Origin: Burkholderiales bacterium
GTDB taxonomy: Bacteria > Pseudomonadota > Gammaproteobacteria > Burkholderiales > Burkholderiaceae_C
Direction: 5' to 3'
Length of the DNA stretch: 9,370 nt
Assembly: GCA_013205525.1 (NCBI GenBank)
Contig: JABMMR010000296.1
Location: 1-9,370 of the forward strand
Position numbers and translations under genes: made by a program. A model generated the notes under the pieces. It searched no databases. It was not told where the DNA came from and was given only the letters and a program-made list of their open reading frames with translations. Of the stretch, positions 1 through 6,104 are shown piece after piece. The first letter of the stretch is position 1. Each line of letters begins with the position of its first letter.

Positions 1-1996
1 CGGGCTTAGGAGGAACGGCCACTGCATCAGCTTCTGGGGTTACATCTGCGGTTGCTTCAGTGGTTGCAATTGCAACCGTTGCAGCCTGACCCGCAGACAC
101 AGCTTGCATGTGGGCGAGCGCTTGGCGAATAAGCGCAGCGTCGGCTTGGGCAATGGCTTTGTCGAGCTCAGTGGCAGCGGCCAACACGGCCTTGTCGTGT
201 TCAGACAAATTCTGCGCTGGTGCATCAGCTCGCATTTGGGTTTTGCGGCTAAAAGCCTCGTCTAGGGGTTGGCGAAAAGCATCCCACAGTTTTTGCGCCA
301 ACTTGCGCTCGACAGGCACGGCCTGCGATTCAATCTGCCAGCGTTGCTGCAAGGCCTTGACCGCATCAATGCGCAACTGAGGCGCCTCACCCAGCACCTT
401 GGATTCTTCAATCATGGCACGCCGCTGCGCGATGCTTTGGGTTTGGGCGACTTCCAGGCCCGCATGCGCAGCCTTGATAGCGGTCTTCCACTGCGACTGC
501 ATATCAGCAAACGCTTTTTCACTCAGGTGCCCACTGTTGCGCCAGCGTTCAGAGAATTGATGCAATTCACGCGACTGTGTTTTCCAATCGGTATTGCCTT
601 GGTGGGTCTCGGTCCATGCCGCGACTTGCGCCAACAAAGCCAATCGGCCTTCACGGTGTGCGGCCCCCTCGGCTTTGGCCTTTTCAAGCCAAGCTTGCAC
701 AAACGGGTAGGCTCGGTTACAGGCTTGGTCAAAGCGCTTCCACAGCCCGTGGTTGGGCAAACCGCCTTGGTCGGTTTTTTTCCATTCGTCTCGAAGTTGA
801 CGCAAAGTGTCTTGCAATTTACGTCCGTTAATGGCTGGCACCCATTGGCTGTAGTCGATGGGCGCGGTGGCCGCCTCAACAGTTTCAACAGCTTCAACTG
901 GCTCGGCTGCGGGCGGAGCTTGCAACAAAGCCTCGGCTTTGGTGACCAGTTGCAAGCGAATTTCATCGGCGTGCTTGCGTTGCCAGCCGTCCAATTCGCC
1001 AGCTGCGGCTAAAGCAGTTTGCACCTGCTCAGACAAGGCAGTGTCGAGTTGCAGACCTTTGGTTTTAAGAGCAGCGCGCAATTGCGCAGCGGCCGCTGAC
1101 ATGGCTTTGGAGTGTCCCAAGGCGACTTCTTTTTCCAGCTGTTGCAACATCTCTGGAACTTGCAAAGCCATGTGGCTGGCCTGAGGTGCTTCTGGTTTGG
1201 GTTTAATTTGTACAGTCACCGTTAGGGGCGCACTGTCGCCCCTGGTCTGGCGCAATTGGTCGGCCCAAGCCGGCACAGCCGGCAAGGAAAGGCTGGCGTC
1301 AACGGCAGCAGCTTGGGTCTGTTGCAGTGCTGCGGCAAAGGCTTCCCAGACCAAAGGAATGTGCTGGGTGGTCTCCGCCACCAGCACGGGGTATTTAGGG
1401 TCCACACTGTGCCAATGCGGGTCGGCTTGAAGCGCCGCGAATTCATCATGCAAACGCTTCAAATCAGCTTGCAAGGCGGCTTGCTGCTCTAAGGCTTCTT
1501 GCCACGACTTGGTTGACAGCATTTCAATGCGCTGGACCAAAAGCAGCGCAGTTTCGCGTTGAACTTGGGCGCGGTGCTCCAGTTCTGCAATATGCTTGAT
1601 GCGCTCAGCCAGGGCTTGTCGCAGCCCCGCCAAAGGTTCGCGAGACAAGGCCGCGCCAGCTTTAGCGGCATCCCTTTGCCAAGCCATGGCATCGGCCACT
1701 TTGAACTGTGCGGCTTGCAACAAACCTTGGGCTTTGTCGGTCCACTCCTGCGCCAACAAATCTTGCGCTTTGGTGCGCTTGATCTCGTCCAGTTTTTCGC
1801 GCAAGGGCTTGGCCGCCCCTTTGTCACGGGCGCTCATTTCTTTGAGCACCTGTTGCATCAATTCAGGAGAAGGGTTGCTGGCTAACCAATCTCTTAAGCG
1901 AGCAGATCGCTCGCCTGAGGTGGGTGCTGTTAAAGCGCCGGCGGTTAAGGCATCTAGAGTTGCGAGGTCGGGGGCGCTGTCAGAAGACGTGGTCAC
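1..1996 (-). CDS. DUF349 domain-containing protein, partial (C-terminus beyond window)
   Basis: The reverse strand reads open for 665 codons from a GTG at 1996 to the left edge without a stop. The GTG is the first possible start, because an in-frame TGA lies three codons upstream; no Shine-Dalgarno sequence is visible, and the next in-frame ATG is at residue 47. The protein is rich in Ala, Gln and Leu, is predicted to be largely helical or coiled-coil, and has no signal peptide or membrane segment, so it is probably cytoplasmic. DUF349-like units with the pattern 'L..EW ... LW..F' recur: residues 401-425 (LRDEWKK, then LWKRF at 418-422), about 477-505 (FSERW then QWKTA), and about 547-575 (LQQRW then LWDAF). 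The N-terminal 250 residues lack a clear copy. DUF349 has no established biochemical function that I can name, so none is assigned. It is transcribed away from the neighbouring transglycosylase gene. Confidence 0.85.
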   Translation of the reverse strand, partial: MTTSSDSAPDLATLDALTAGALTAPTSGERSARLRDWLASNPSPELMQQVLKEMSARDKGAAKPLREKLDEIKRTKAQDLLAQEWTDKAQGLLQAAQFKVADAMAWQRDAAKAGAALSREPLAGLRQALAERIKHIAELEHRAQVQRETALLLVQRIEMLSTKSWQEALEQQAALQADLKRLHDEFAALQADPHWHSVDPKYPVLVAETTQHIPLVWEAFAAALQQTQAAAVDASLSLPAVPAWADQLRQTRGDSAPLTVTVQIKPKPEAPQASHMALQVPEMLQQLEKEVALGHSKAMSAAAAQLRAALKTKGLQLDTALSEQVQTALAAAGELDGWQRKHADEIRLQLVTKAEALLQAPPAAEPVEAVETVEAATAPIDYSQWVPAINGRKLQDTLRQLRDEWKKTDQGGLPNHGLWKRFDQACNRAYPFVQAWLEKAKAEGAAHREGRLALLAQVAAWTETHQGNTDWKTQSRELHQFSERWRNSGHLSEKAFADMQSQWKTAIKAAHAGLEVAQTQSIAQRRAMIEESKVLGEAPQLRIDAVKALQQRWQIESQAVPVERKLAQKLWDAFRQPLDEAFSRKTQMRADAPAQNLSEHDKAVLAAATELDKAIAQADAALIRQALAHMQAVSAGQAATVAIATTEATADVTPEADAVAVPPKP

Positions 1997-2085
1997 AGTG
2001 GTTCAAATAGGTTGGTTAAAGCCCGAGAACGGGCCAAAACGTCTATTGTGACAGGGCGCAAGGGGTAAAAGCTTAAAATGAAGCT
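1997..2085. promoter_or_regulatory. divergent intergenic region, promoters expected
   Basis: This 89-base gap separates two divergently transcribed genes, so it should hold promoters for both. On the plus strand a -10-like TAAAAT at 2074-2079 lies seven bases before the ATG at 2086, but the nearest -35-like element (GTGACA, 2048-2053) is 20 bases away, which is longer than usual. No convincing -10/-35 pair was found for the minus-strand gene. The call rests on gene orientation; exact elements are uncertain. Confidence 0.35.
2021..2034. repeat. 5-bp perfect hairpin in the divergent intergenic region
   Basis: GCCCG (2021-2025) and CGGGC (2030-2034) are perfect inverted arms around a four-base AGAA loop. 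Read on the minus strand, the hairpin is followed by TTTAA and then the DUF349 start about 25 bases later. It resembles a short terminator or 5'-leader hairpin, but its place between two divergent genes argues against simple termination. An operator or a leader structure of the DUF349 mRNA is possible. Confidence 0.4.
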
Positions 2086-2847
2086 ATGCCCATTTATGAA
2101 TCTTTTCGTCAAGCCATCAAAGTTTGCGCCTCCGATATTGGTGACGGTTTTTTCCTCATCACCCACAGCGGTCTGGCCTTGCTCGGATTGAGTGTGTTTT
2201 GCGCCATGGTTCTGATGGGTACACAGCCCAATTTTCGCTCTGCTGCAGAAACTGAACTGATTGACTGGCTGCAAACACGCCACGACATAGACCTGAGTTT
2301 TGACACCAATGCGGAGGCCGTAGACCGCGCCACCGCCACCGACCCTCGCGACTTGCCCGCCGACCAAGCCAATATCGCCATGTGGCTGAGTCGCAAATAC
2401 CGCGTCGCGCCCGAGCCCATCAGCGCTTTGGTGGTGGAGGCGTTTGAGATTGGACCGCGAAATCGCATTGACCCCACGCTGATCTTGGCGGTCATGGCCA
2501 TCGAGTCGAGTTTTAACCCGTTTGCCCAAAGCACGGTGGGGGCGCAAGGTCTGATGCAAGTGCGCACCAAGATCCATACCGAAAAATACGATGATTTTGG
2601 CGGTGATATGGCTGCTTTTGACCCCATCGCCAATTTACGCGTGGGCGTTGCCGTACTCAAGGAATCCATCTCGCGCAATGGCTCTGTAGAAGCTGGTTTG
2701 CGCCAGTATGTGGGTGCAGCCAACAGCGGTGAAGATGGCGGCTACATCGCCAAAGTTTTGCTTGAACAGCAGCGTTTACAAGAAGTCGCTCTGGGGCGTT
2801 TGGTGTCTGTTTCCAGTGCTAAATCTACCGATACCGAAGACAAATGA
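2086..2847 (+). CDS. membrane-anchored lytic transglycosylase, SLT domain
   Basis: This 253-residue protein probably cleaves the MurNAc-GlcNAc bond of peptidoglycan, giving 1,6-anhydro ends, in the periplasm. A hydrophobic segment at about residues 29-45, with no obvious signal peptidase site, suggests a single inner-membrane anchor. The SLT (lysozyme-like) fold follows: [12 protein letters not shown] carries the likely catalytic Glu140, GLMQV is at 155-159, and Y208 begins YVGAANS with a nearby GGY, all in the usual family order. Residues 47-115 are a charged linker or accessory region. The ATG at 2086 was chosen because it gives the full anchor. No Shine-Dalgarno sequence is seen at normal distance (AGGGG lies about 20 bases upstream). 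Its TGA overlaps the ATG of nrdR, so the two are probably cotranscribed. The catalytic class is firm from motifs; the exact subfamily and cellular role are not known. Confidence 0.85.
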   Translation: MPIYESFRQAIKVCASDIGDGFFLITHSGLALLGLSVFCAMVLMGTQPNFRSAAETELIDWLQTRHDIDLSFDTNAEAVDRATATDPRDLPADQANIAMWLSRKYRVAPEPISALVVEAFEIGPRNRIDPTLILAVMAIESSFNPFAQSTVGAQGLMQVRTKIHTEKYDDFGGDMAAFDPIANLRVGVAVLKESISRNGSVEAGLRQYVGAANSGEDGGYIAKVLLEQQRLQEVALGRLVSVSSAKSTDTEDK

Positions 2848-3293
2848 AATGCCCTTTTTGTGCGCATGTGGAAACCCAGGTCATGGAGACCCGCATGTCT
2901 GAGGAGGGCGACTCGATTCGCCGGCGGCGCTCTTGCAGCCACTGCGAAAAGCGCTTCACCACTTACGAGCGCACCGATGTCAGCTTCCCTGCTGTCGTTA
3001 AAAAAGATGGCAGGCGCATAGAGTTCGATCGCGCTAAGTTGCGCGGCTCGTTCAATCTGGCGCTGCGCAAGCGCCCGGTCAGCACCGAGCAAGTCGATGC
3101 CGCCATTGAACGCATCGAAGAAAAACTGCTCACCCTTGGACAACGCGAAGTGGCCTCCACACGCATAGGTGAATTGGTCATGCGCGAGCTGAAAAAACTC
3201 GACAAAGTGGCCTATGTGCGCTTTGCCAGTGTTTACCGAAGCTTTGAGGACGTAGACGAGTTCAAAACCTTGGTCGACGAATTTCGCCGTTGA
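2844..3293 (+). CDS. nrdR: transcriptional repressor NrdR
   Basis: NrdR represses ribonucleotide reductase operons by binding paired NrdR boxes, with its ATP-cone sensing ATP or dATP. The 149-residue length is typical of the family. The N-terminal zinc ribbon has Cys3 and Cys6 (MKCPFC) and Cys31 and Cys34 (CSHC), followed by the family signature [18 protein letters not shown]. The ATP-cone occupies about residues 47-137, beginning [12 protein letters not shown]. The start is fixed by the canonical MKCPFC N-terminus. It overlaps the transglycosylase stop by four bases (ATGA), implying translational coupling. No ribonucleotide reductase gene lies in the window, so its targets are elsewhere. I did not recognise an NrdR box in the flanking gaps. 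Confidence 0.97.
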   Translation: MKCPFCAHVETQVMETRMSEEGDSIRRRRSCSHCEKRFTTYERTDVSFPAVVKKDGRRIEFDRAKLRGSFNLALRKRPVSTEQVDAAIERIEEKLLTLGQREVASTRIGELVMRELKKLDKVAYVRFASVYRSFEDVDEFKTLVDEFRR

Positions 3294-3341
3294 TTTTTAA
3301 AGGTGCTTAACTCACCCTGTGAAAGTGCATAGCGCACACCC

Positions 3342-3369
3342 TTGACTGCCCCCGCCATTGCAATATGGC
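3342..3369 (+). promoter_or_regulatory. weak promoter candidate for the minor pilin operon
   Basis: A -35-like TTGACT (3342-3347, five of six consensus bases) is followed after 16 bases by TATGGC (3364-3369, matching only the first three bases of TATAAT). A start around 3375 would place transcription almost at the ATG at 3374. The -10 match is poor, so this is only the best candidate in the nrdR-fimT gap. Read-through from nrdR is equally possible, since no clear terminator follows nrdR. Confidence 0.2.
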
Positions 3370-3371
3370 GG
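3352..3371. repeat. 7-bp inverted repeat overlapping possible fimT start and promoter
   Basis: CCGCCAT (3352-3358) and ATGGCGG (3365-3371) are perfect inverted arms separated by TGCAAT. The right arm contains the upstream candidate fimT ATG (3365), and the repeat ends two bases before the alternative ATG (3374). As DNA it could be an operator; as RNA it would hide the 3365 start. There is no T-tract, so it does not look like a terminator for nrdR. Confidence 0.45.
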
Positions 3372-3373
3372 CT

Positions 3374-3907
3374 ATGAAATACAGGCGCTTCCCCCCCACA
3401 AGCTCTGCGCAACTCAGGGGCTACACCCTGCTGGAATTAATCACTGTCATCGCCTTGACAGGCATCTTGCTGGGGGTGGCCAGCCCTTGGCTGCAGCAGT
3501 GGTTGTGGCGATTGCAAGTTGAAGCGGTGGTGCAGTCGTGGAGCGCCGACTTGCAAACCGCAAGGTTGCAAGCGCTGCGATCAGGGCAAGCCATGCGCCT
3601 GCAGCGCTTAAACCACTGCCAAATCCCGCCCTTGGCCAATGGTGACTGGCGCTGTGGTTGGCAGTTACAAAAAGTGGGTGGCAACAACGCTTTGCTGGTT
3701 TTAAATAATGCACTGGCTGGCGAGGTGCTGGTGCAGATGAGCCCCGCACATAACAGCTTGGACATCAATGCCATGGGTGAACCCGTGGCGGGCGGCTTGC
3801 GCTTAGTGGTGCAAGCCAAGCGCAGCCCAACTGCGTCCTTGGGGCGCGTCATTTGTATCAATATTGCGGGGCGCTTGCGGGTCATGGCGGGCAACACATG
3901 CACATGA
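3374..3907 (+). CDS. fimT: GspH/FimT-family minor pilin
   Basis: This 177-residue type IV pilin-like protein has a class III signal peptide: a basic 16-residue leader ending in Gly16, then YTLLE, with the conserved Glu at mature position +5 and a hydrophobic helix to about residue 40. The residue after the cleavage site is Tyr instead of the usual Phe. Prepilin peptidase should cut and N-methylate it in the inner membrane. Cysteines sit at 82, 94, 161 and 176, with the family-like C-terminal block GRVICINIAGRLRV around Cys161. An in-frame ATG at 3365 would add MAA; 3374 is preferred because it begins MKY directly after the inverted repeat and GGCGG, but support is weak. It heads the pilin gene run and overlaps pilV by four bases. 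FimT/GspH family members are pseudopilin or minor pilin subunits, and some have been linked to DNA uptake; which role applies here cannot be told. Confidence 0.85.
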   Translation: MKYRRFPPTSSAQLRGYTLLELITVIALTGILLGVASPWLQQWLWRLQVEAVVQSWSADLQTARLQALRSGQAMRLQRLNHCQIPPLANGDWRCGWQLQKVGGNNALLVLNNALAGEVLVQMSPAHNSLDINAMGEPVAGGLRLVVQAKRSPTASLGRVICINIAGRLRVMAGNTCT

Positions 3908-4389
3908 ATTACAAACCCAGACGCTTTAAAGGCTTTGCCACACTCGACGCATTGGCCGCCTTGATGCTCTTAAATTTGCTCTGTCTGGGAGTGCTGGCTG
4001 GGCAATGGCAAGCGCTGCAAGCGCAACGCGACGCCCTCGCCATGCAAACCGCGGTTGCCTTGGCACAAGATCTGTGGGAGCGCATGCAAATCAATCCGCA
4101 AGCCGCCCTTTCCTACCAACTTCAGCTTGGTCAAACTGTACCCGTCCTCGACTGTCAGTCCCGCGCTTGCAGTTTGGACAGCTGGGCGCAAGCGGATTTG
4201 GCGGCATGGCTTAGCAGCGTGAAGTTGCGACTTCCTGGCGCACAAACCCAGCTGCTCACCAACAGCCAAGCACAGGTGCAGTTGTTGCTAGCCTGGCCGG
4301 TCAGCGAGTGGCTGCCAAGCCTTGGTATCAATGAGCTCAAAGAATGTCCCGCAAAACACCGCTGCTGGCAAACCCGTTGGACCTTATGA
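3904..4389 (+). CDS. pilV: type IV pilus modification/minor pilin PilV
   Basis: This 161-residue minor pilin is thought to join PilW, PilX, FimU/FimT and PilE in the complex that primes pilus assembly. The leader MNYKPRRFKG ends at Gly10 and is followed by FATLDALAALM, so mature position +5 is Asp rather than the usual Glu. The hydrophobic helix spans about residues 11-33. The PilV-typical motif LAQDLWERMQINP follows at about residues 51-63. Two short cysteine pairs, Cys84/Cys89 and Cys148/Cys154, could form periplasmic disulfides. The ATG at 3904 overlaps the fimT TGA (ATGA); an in-frame ATG at 3898 would add two residues. Its own TGA overlaps the pilW ATG. Family assignment rests on the leader, the ERM..NP motif and gene order. 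Confidence 0.85.
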   Translation: MNYKPRRFKGFATLDALAALMLLNLLCLGVLAGQWQALQAQRDALAMQTAVALAQDLWERMQINPQAALSYQLQLGQTVPVLDCQSRACSLDSWAQADLAAWLSSVKLRLPGAQTQLLTNSQAQVQLLLAWPVSEWLPSLGINELKECPAKHRCWQTRWTL

Positions 4390-5081
4390 GTACACCGTCG
4401 CGCCACAAACAATACGGTCACACCTTGGTGCAAAGCTTGGTGGGCATGGTTTTGTCGGCTTGGGTATTGACAGCAGCATTTGCGGCTTTCGCATGGGTAC
4501 AAAGCAATCACCAACACATGCAAACCATGGCCGAAGTGCATGATCGGCTGCACGCGGCCTTGGCCTTGATTCAAATACGGGTGAGTCGCGCCGGCGCTCC
4601 CGCTTTGCAATTTGATGCACAAGGACAAGTCAGTTTTTTGCTGCTGCCTGCCAGTCTGCAAGGCAGCAACAGCAACTTATCGTTGACCCACCACAGCAGC
4701 CTCACCCCGGCCGATTGCCAAGGTCACCAAGTCTCCTCGTTGCCACTCATTCAAGATGACTTCAAACGCAGCGTTCGTAATGAGCTCAGTTGCAAAGACA
4801 CACTGCGCAGCAACACCAGTTACCAAGCCTTGCTAGACAACATCCAACAACTGGGCTTTGTGTATGCACAGTCGCTGCCTGGGGCTGAGCCACAAATGCA
4901 ATGGCGAAGCGCAAACCAAGTGAGCGACTGGCAAGCTGTGCGTGGACTGCAAGCTTGTATACAAACCAAGCAAGCGGGCGCAAGCCCGCCTGCAACCCTG
5001 TCGTGCAATACAGGGCTTGCATTGGCTGCACCCGCTTTGGCTTGGCGCGGGGTGGCACATTTACGCCATGCCAAGCCGTGA
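4386..5081 (+). CDS. pilW: PilW-family minor pilin
   Basis: This 231-residue protein fits PilW by position and sequence. The leader MSTPSRHKQYG ends at Gly11 and is followed by HTLVQSLVGMVLS. The 'LVGMVLS' stretch is PilW-like, but mature +1 is His and +5 is Gln where Glu is expected. After the membrane helix (about residues 12-37) comes the typical segment EVHDRLHAALALIQIRVSRAG. The C-terminal part has the PilW-like run VSDWQAVRGLQACIQT. It appears shorter than many PilW proteins, which from memory are often above 300 residues. Four cysteines lie in the C-terminal half. It starts with an ATG overlapping the pilV stop, and its stop overlaps a GTG start of pilX. It is expected in the inner membrane and pilus tip or priming complex. 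Sequence divergence makes the name slightly less sure than for PilV or PilE. Confidence 0.78.
   Translation: MSTPSRHKQYGHTLVQSLVGMVLSAWVLTAAFAAFAWVQSNHQHMQTMAEVHDRLHAALALIQIRVSRAGAPALQFDAQGQVSFLLLPASLQGSNSNLSLTHHSSLTPADCQGHQVSSLPLIQDDFKRSVRNELSCKDTLRSNTSYQALLDNIQQLGFVYAQSLPGAEPQMQWRSANQVSDWQAVRGLQACIQTKQAGASPPATLSCNTGLALAAPALAWRGVAHLRHAKP
4974..4989 (+). repeat. 6-bp GC-rich hairpin with GCAA loop inside pilW
   Basis: GCGGGC (4974-4979) and GCCCGC (4984-4989) are perfect arms around GCAA, a GNRA-type tetraloop that would be very stable in RNA. It lies in the 3' part of pilW, about 90 bases before the pilX start, with no following U-tract. It may be a coincidence of coding sequence or an mRNA stability or processing element. 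Confidence 0.4.
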
Positions 5082-5698
5082 AGCGACAACATGGCTTGGC
5101 ACTGCCTGTGGTTGTGGTGTTGTCCGGCCTGTGCAGTCTGTTGTTGTTGGCCGAGTGGCGCAGCTTGGCTTGGGCACAGGCTTTAGGACACAGCGCGGCG
5201 CTTCGCTGGCAATTGCAACAAAGCGCTTTAGATGCCCTGCGCTTGGCCGTAGAAGACATCCGCAACATCGCCACAGACTCGCGGCATCAAATGGGCACCA
5301 CCAGCGATCAACATGCATTTTTTCCACGCACGACACAAGAGTGGCAAGTGTTGCAAACGCGTTTGGCCGTCAGCGATTGCCAAAACGGTATTTGCCGCTC
5401 TTTGGGCCCAGACAACCCGTTTTTATCACCTTGGTTGGCGCGACTCGCCAAAGGCCAAGCCGTCCCCGCTGTTGCGGGTCAGACCGTCACCTATTGGGTT
5501 GAAATTTTGCCCACTTCCACCACCGTTGAAAGCCAGCAGCCGTTTCTTTACCGCATCACCGCCTTGGCGCAAAGTGCGAACAACGGCCCGCTGTCGGCAT
5601 GGCAAGCCGTGTGGCAAGCCCAGCCCAATGCGCCGGCCAGTTTGGCCTCCCCATTGCGCTTAAATGGTTTGACTCGTTTGCTGCCCCTTGTGCCATGA
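5078..5698 (+). CDS. pilX: PilX-like minor pilin
   Basis: This 206-residue protein sits where PilX is expected. The GTG at 5078 was chosen: it overlaps the pilW TGA (GTGA) and gives a short basic leader, VKRQHG, cut before LALPVVVVLSG. Upstream in-frame starts would add a long non-pilin extension. Mature +5 is Val, with no Glu; loss of Glu5 is known for the related GspK pseudopilins that sit at the tip of type II secretion pseudopili. The hydrophobic helix covers about residues 7-25. A short cysteine pair, Cys101 and Cys106 (CQNGIC), could form a disulfide loop. In many betaproteobacteria pilX is followed by the large adhesin gene pilY1, but here its TGA overlaps the pilE ATG directly. The name rests on N-terminus, size and gene order; the rest is poorly conserved. 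Confidence 0.72.
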   Translation: MKRQHGLALPVVVVLSGLCSLLLLAEWRSLAWAQALGHSAALRWQLQQSALDALRLAVEDIRNIATDSRHQMGTTSDQHAFFPRTTQEWQVLQTRLAVSDCQNGICRSLGPDNPFLSPWLARLAKGQAVPAVAGQTVTYWVEILPTSTTVESQQPFLYRITALAQSANNGPLSAWQAVWQAQPNAPASLASPLRLNGLTRLLPLVP

Positions 5699-6093
5699 AA
5701 GCTGTCGCTCAAGGCTTTAGCCTCATCGAGTTGCTGATGGTGATGGCGCTGGTGGCCCTGCTCAGTAGCTTTGCCCTGCCCGCATACCACAGCAGCCAAC
5801 AACGCGCCCAACGCACTTTGGCCAAACTCGCTTTAATGAAAACCGCACATTGGCTAGAACGTGCGGCCAGCACAGCGGGCAACTACCCCACACTTATGCC
5901 CGACGCGGTCTGGCAAACCACCGAACTGCGCTACCGCGTGCACTTGCAAACTCAGGCCAATGTCTTTGTTTTAAAGGCTGTTCCCTTGGGCGCGCAAGCC
6001 CACGATGCTTGCGGCAGTTTGACCCTCAGCCATTTGGGCGAGCGCGGCGTGCAAAACGCATCAATGACTGCAGCGCAGTGCTGGGGCAGATAG
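5695..6093 (+). CDS. pilE: PilE-type minor type IV pilin
   Basis: This is a 132-residue type IV pilin-like protein with a textbook N-terminus: leader MKAVAQG, cleavage after Gly7, then FSLIELLMVMALVALLSS, with Phe at +1 and Glu at +5. The helix continues into AYHSSQQRAQRTLAKLALMKTAHWLER, as in PilE-type minor pilins. The C-terminal disulfide loop is likely Cys106 (DACGSL) to Cys129 (AQCW), and the sequence LGERG before Cys129 is typical. It is probably a minor pilin, PilE in the Pseudomonas sense, not the major pilin, because it belongs to the fimT-pilVWX run; a major-pilin role cannot be excluded from sequence alone. The ATG at 5695 overlaps the pilX TGA. The stop is only 11 bases before ribD. 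Confidence 0.88.
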   Translation: MKAVAQGFSLIELLMVMALVALLSSFALPAYHSSQQRAQRTLAKLALMKTAHWLERAASTAGNYPTLMPDAVWQTTELRYRVHLQTQANVFVLKAVPLGAQAHDACGSLTLSHLGERGVQNASMTAAQCWGR

Positions 6094-6104
6094 GTGCTGT
6101 CAGC

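Noticed and set aside
269..1012. A 247-codon plus-strand open frame in the DUF349 region
   Set aside because: The opposite strand has one uninterrupted frame of 665 codons with DUF349 patterns; this plus-strand frame is its shadow.
1993..2577. A 194-codon minus-strand open frame opposite the transglycosylase gene
   Set aside because: It overlaps the catalytic SLT coding region and carries no recognisable domain; it is explained by codon bias of the real gene.
3294..3340. A Rho-independent terminator after nrdR
   Set aside because: Only 4-bp arms were found (GGTG/CACC and GTGC/GCAC) with no T-tract downstream, so termination cannot be supported.
3294..3373. FMN riboswitch for the rib genes
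   Set aside because: The gap is too short and lacks the conserved RFN helices, and the pilE-ribD gap is only 11 bases.
4901..5077. An upstream ATG start for pilX giving a 265-residue protein
   Set aside because: The added 59 residues overlap pilW out of frame and would bury the prepilin leader; the GTG at 5078 gives a normal short basic leader and a GTGA overlap.
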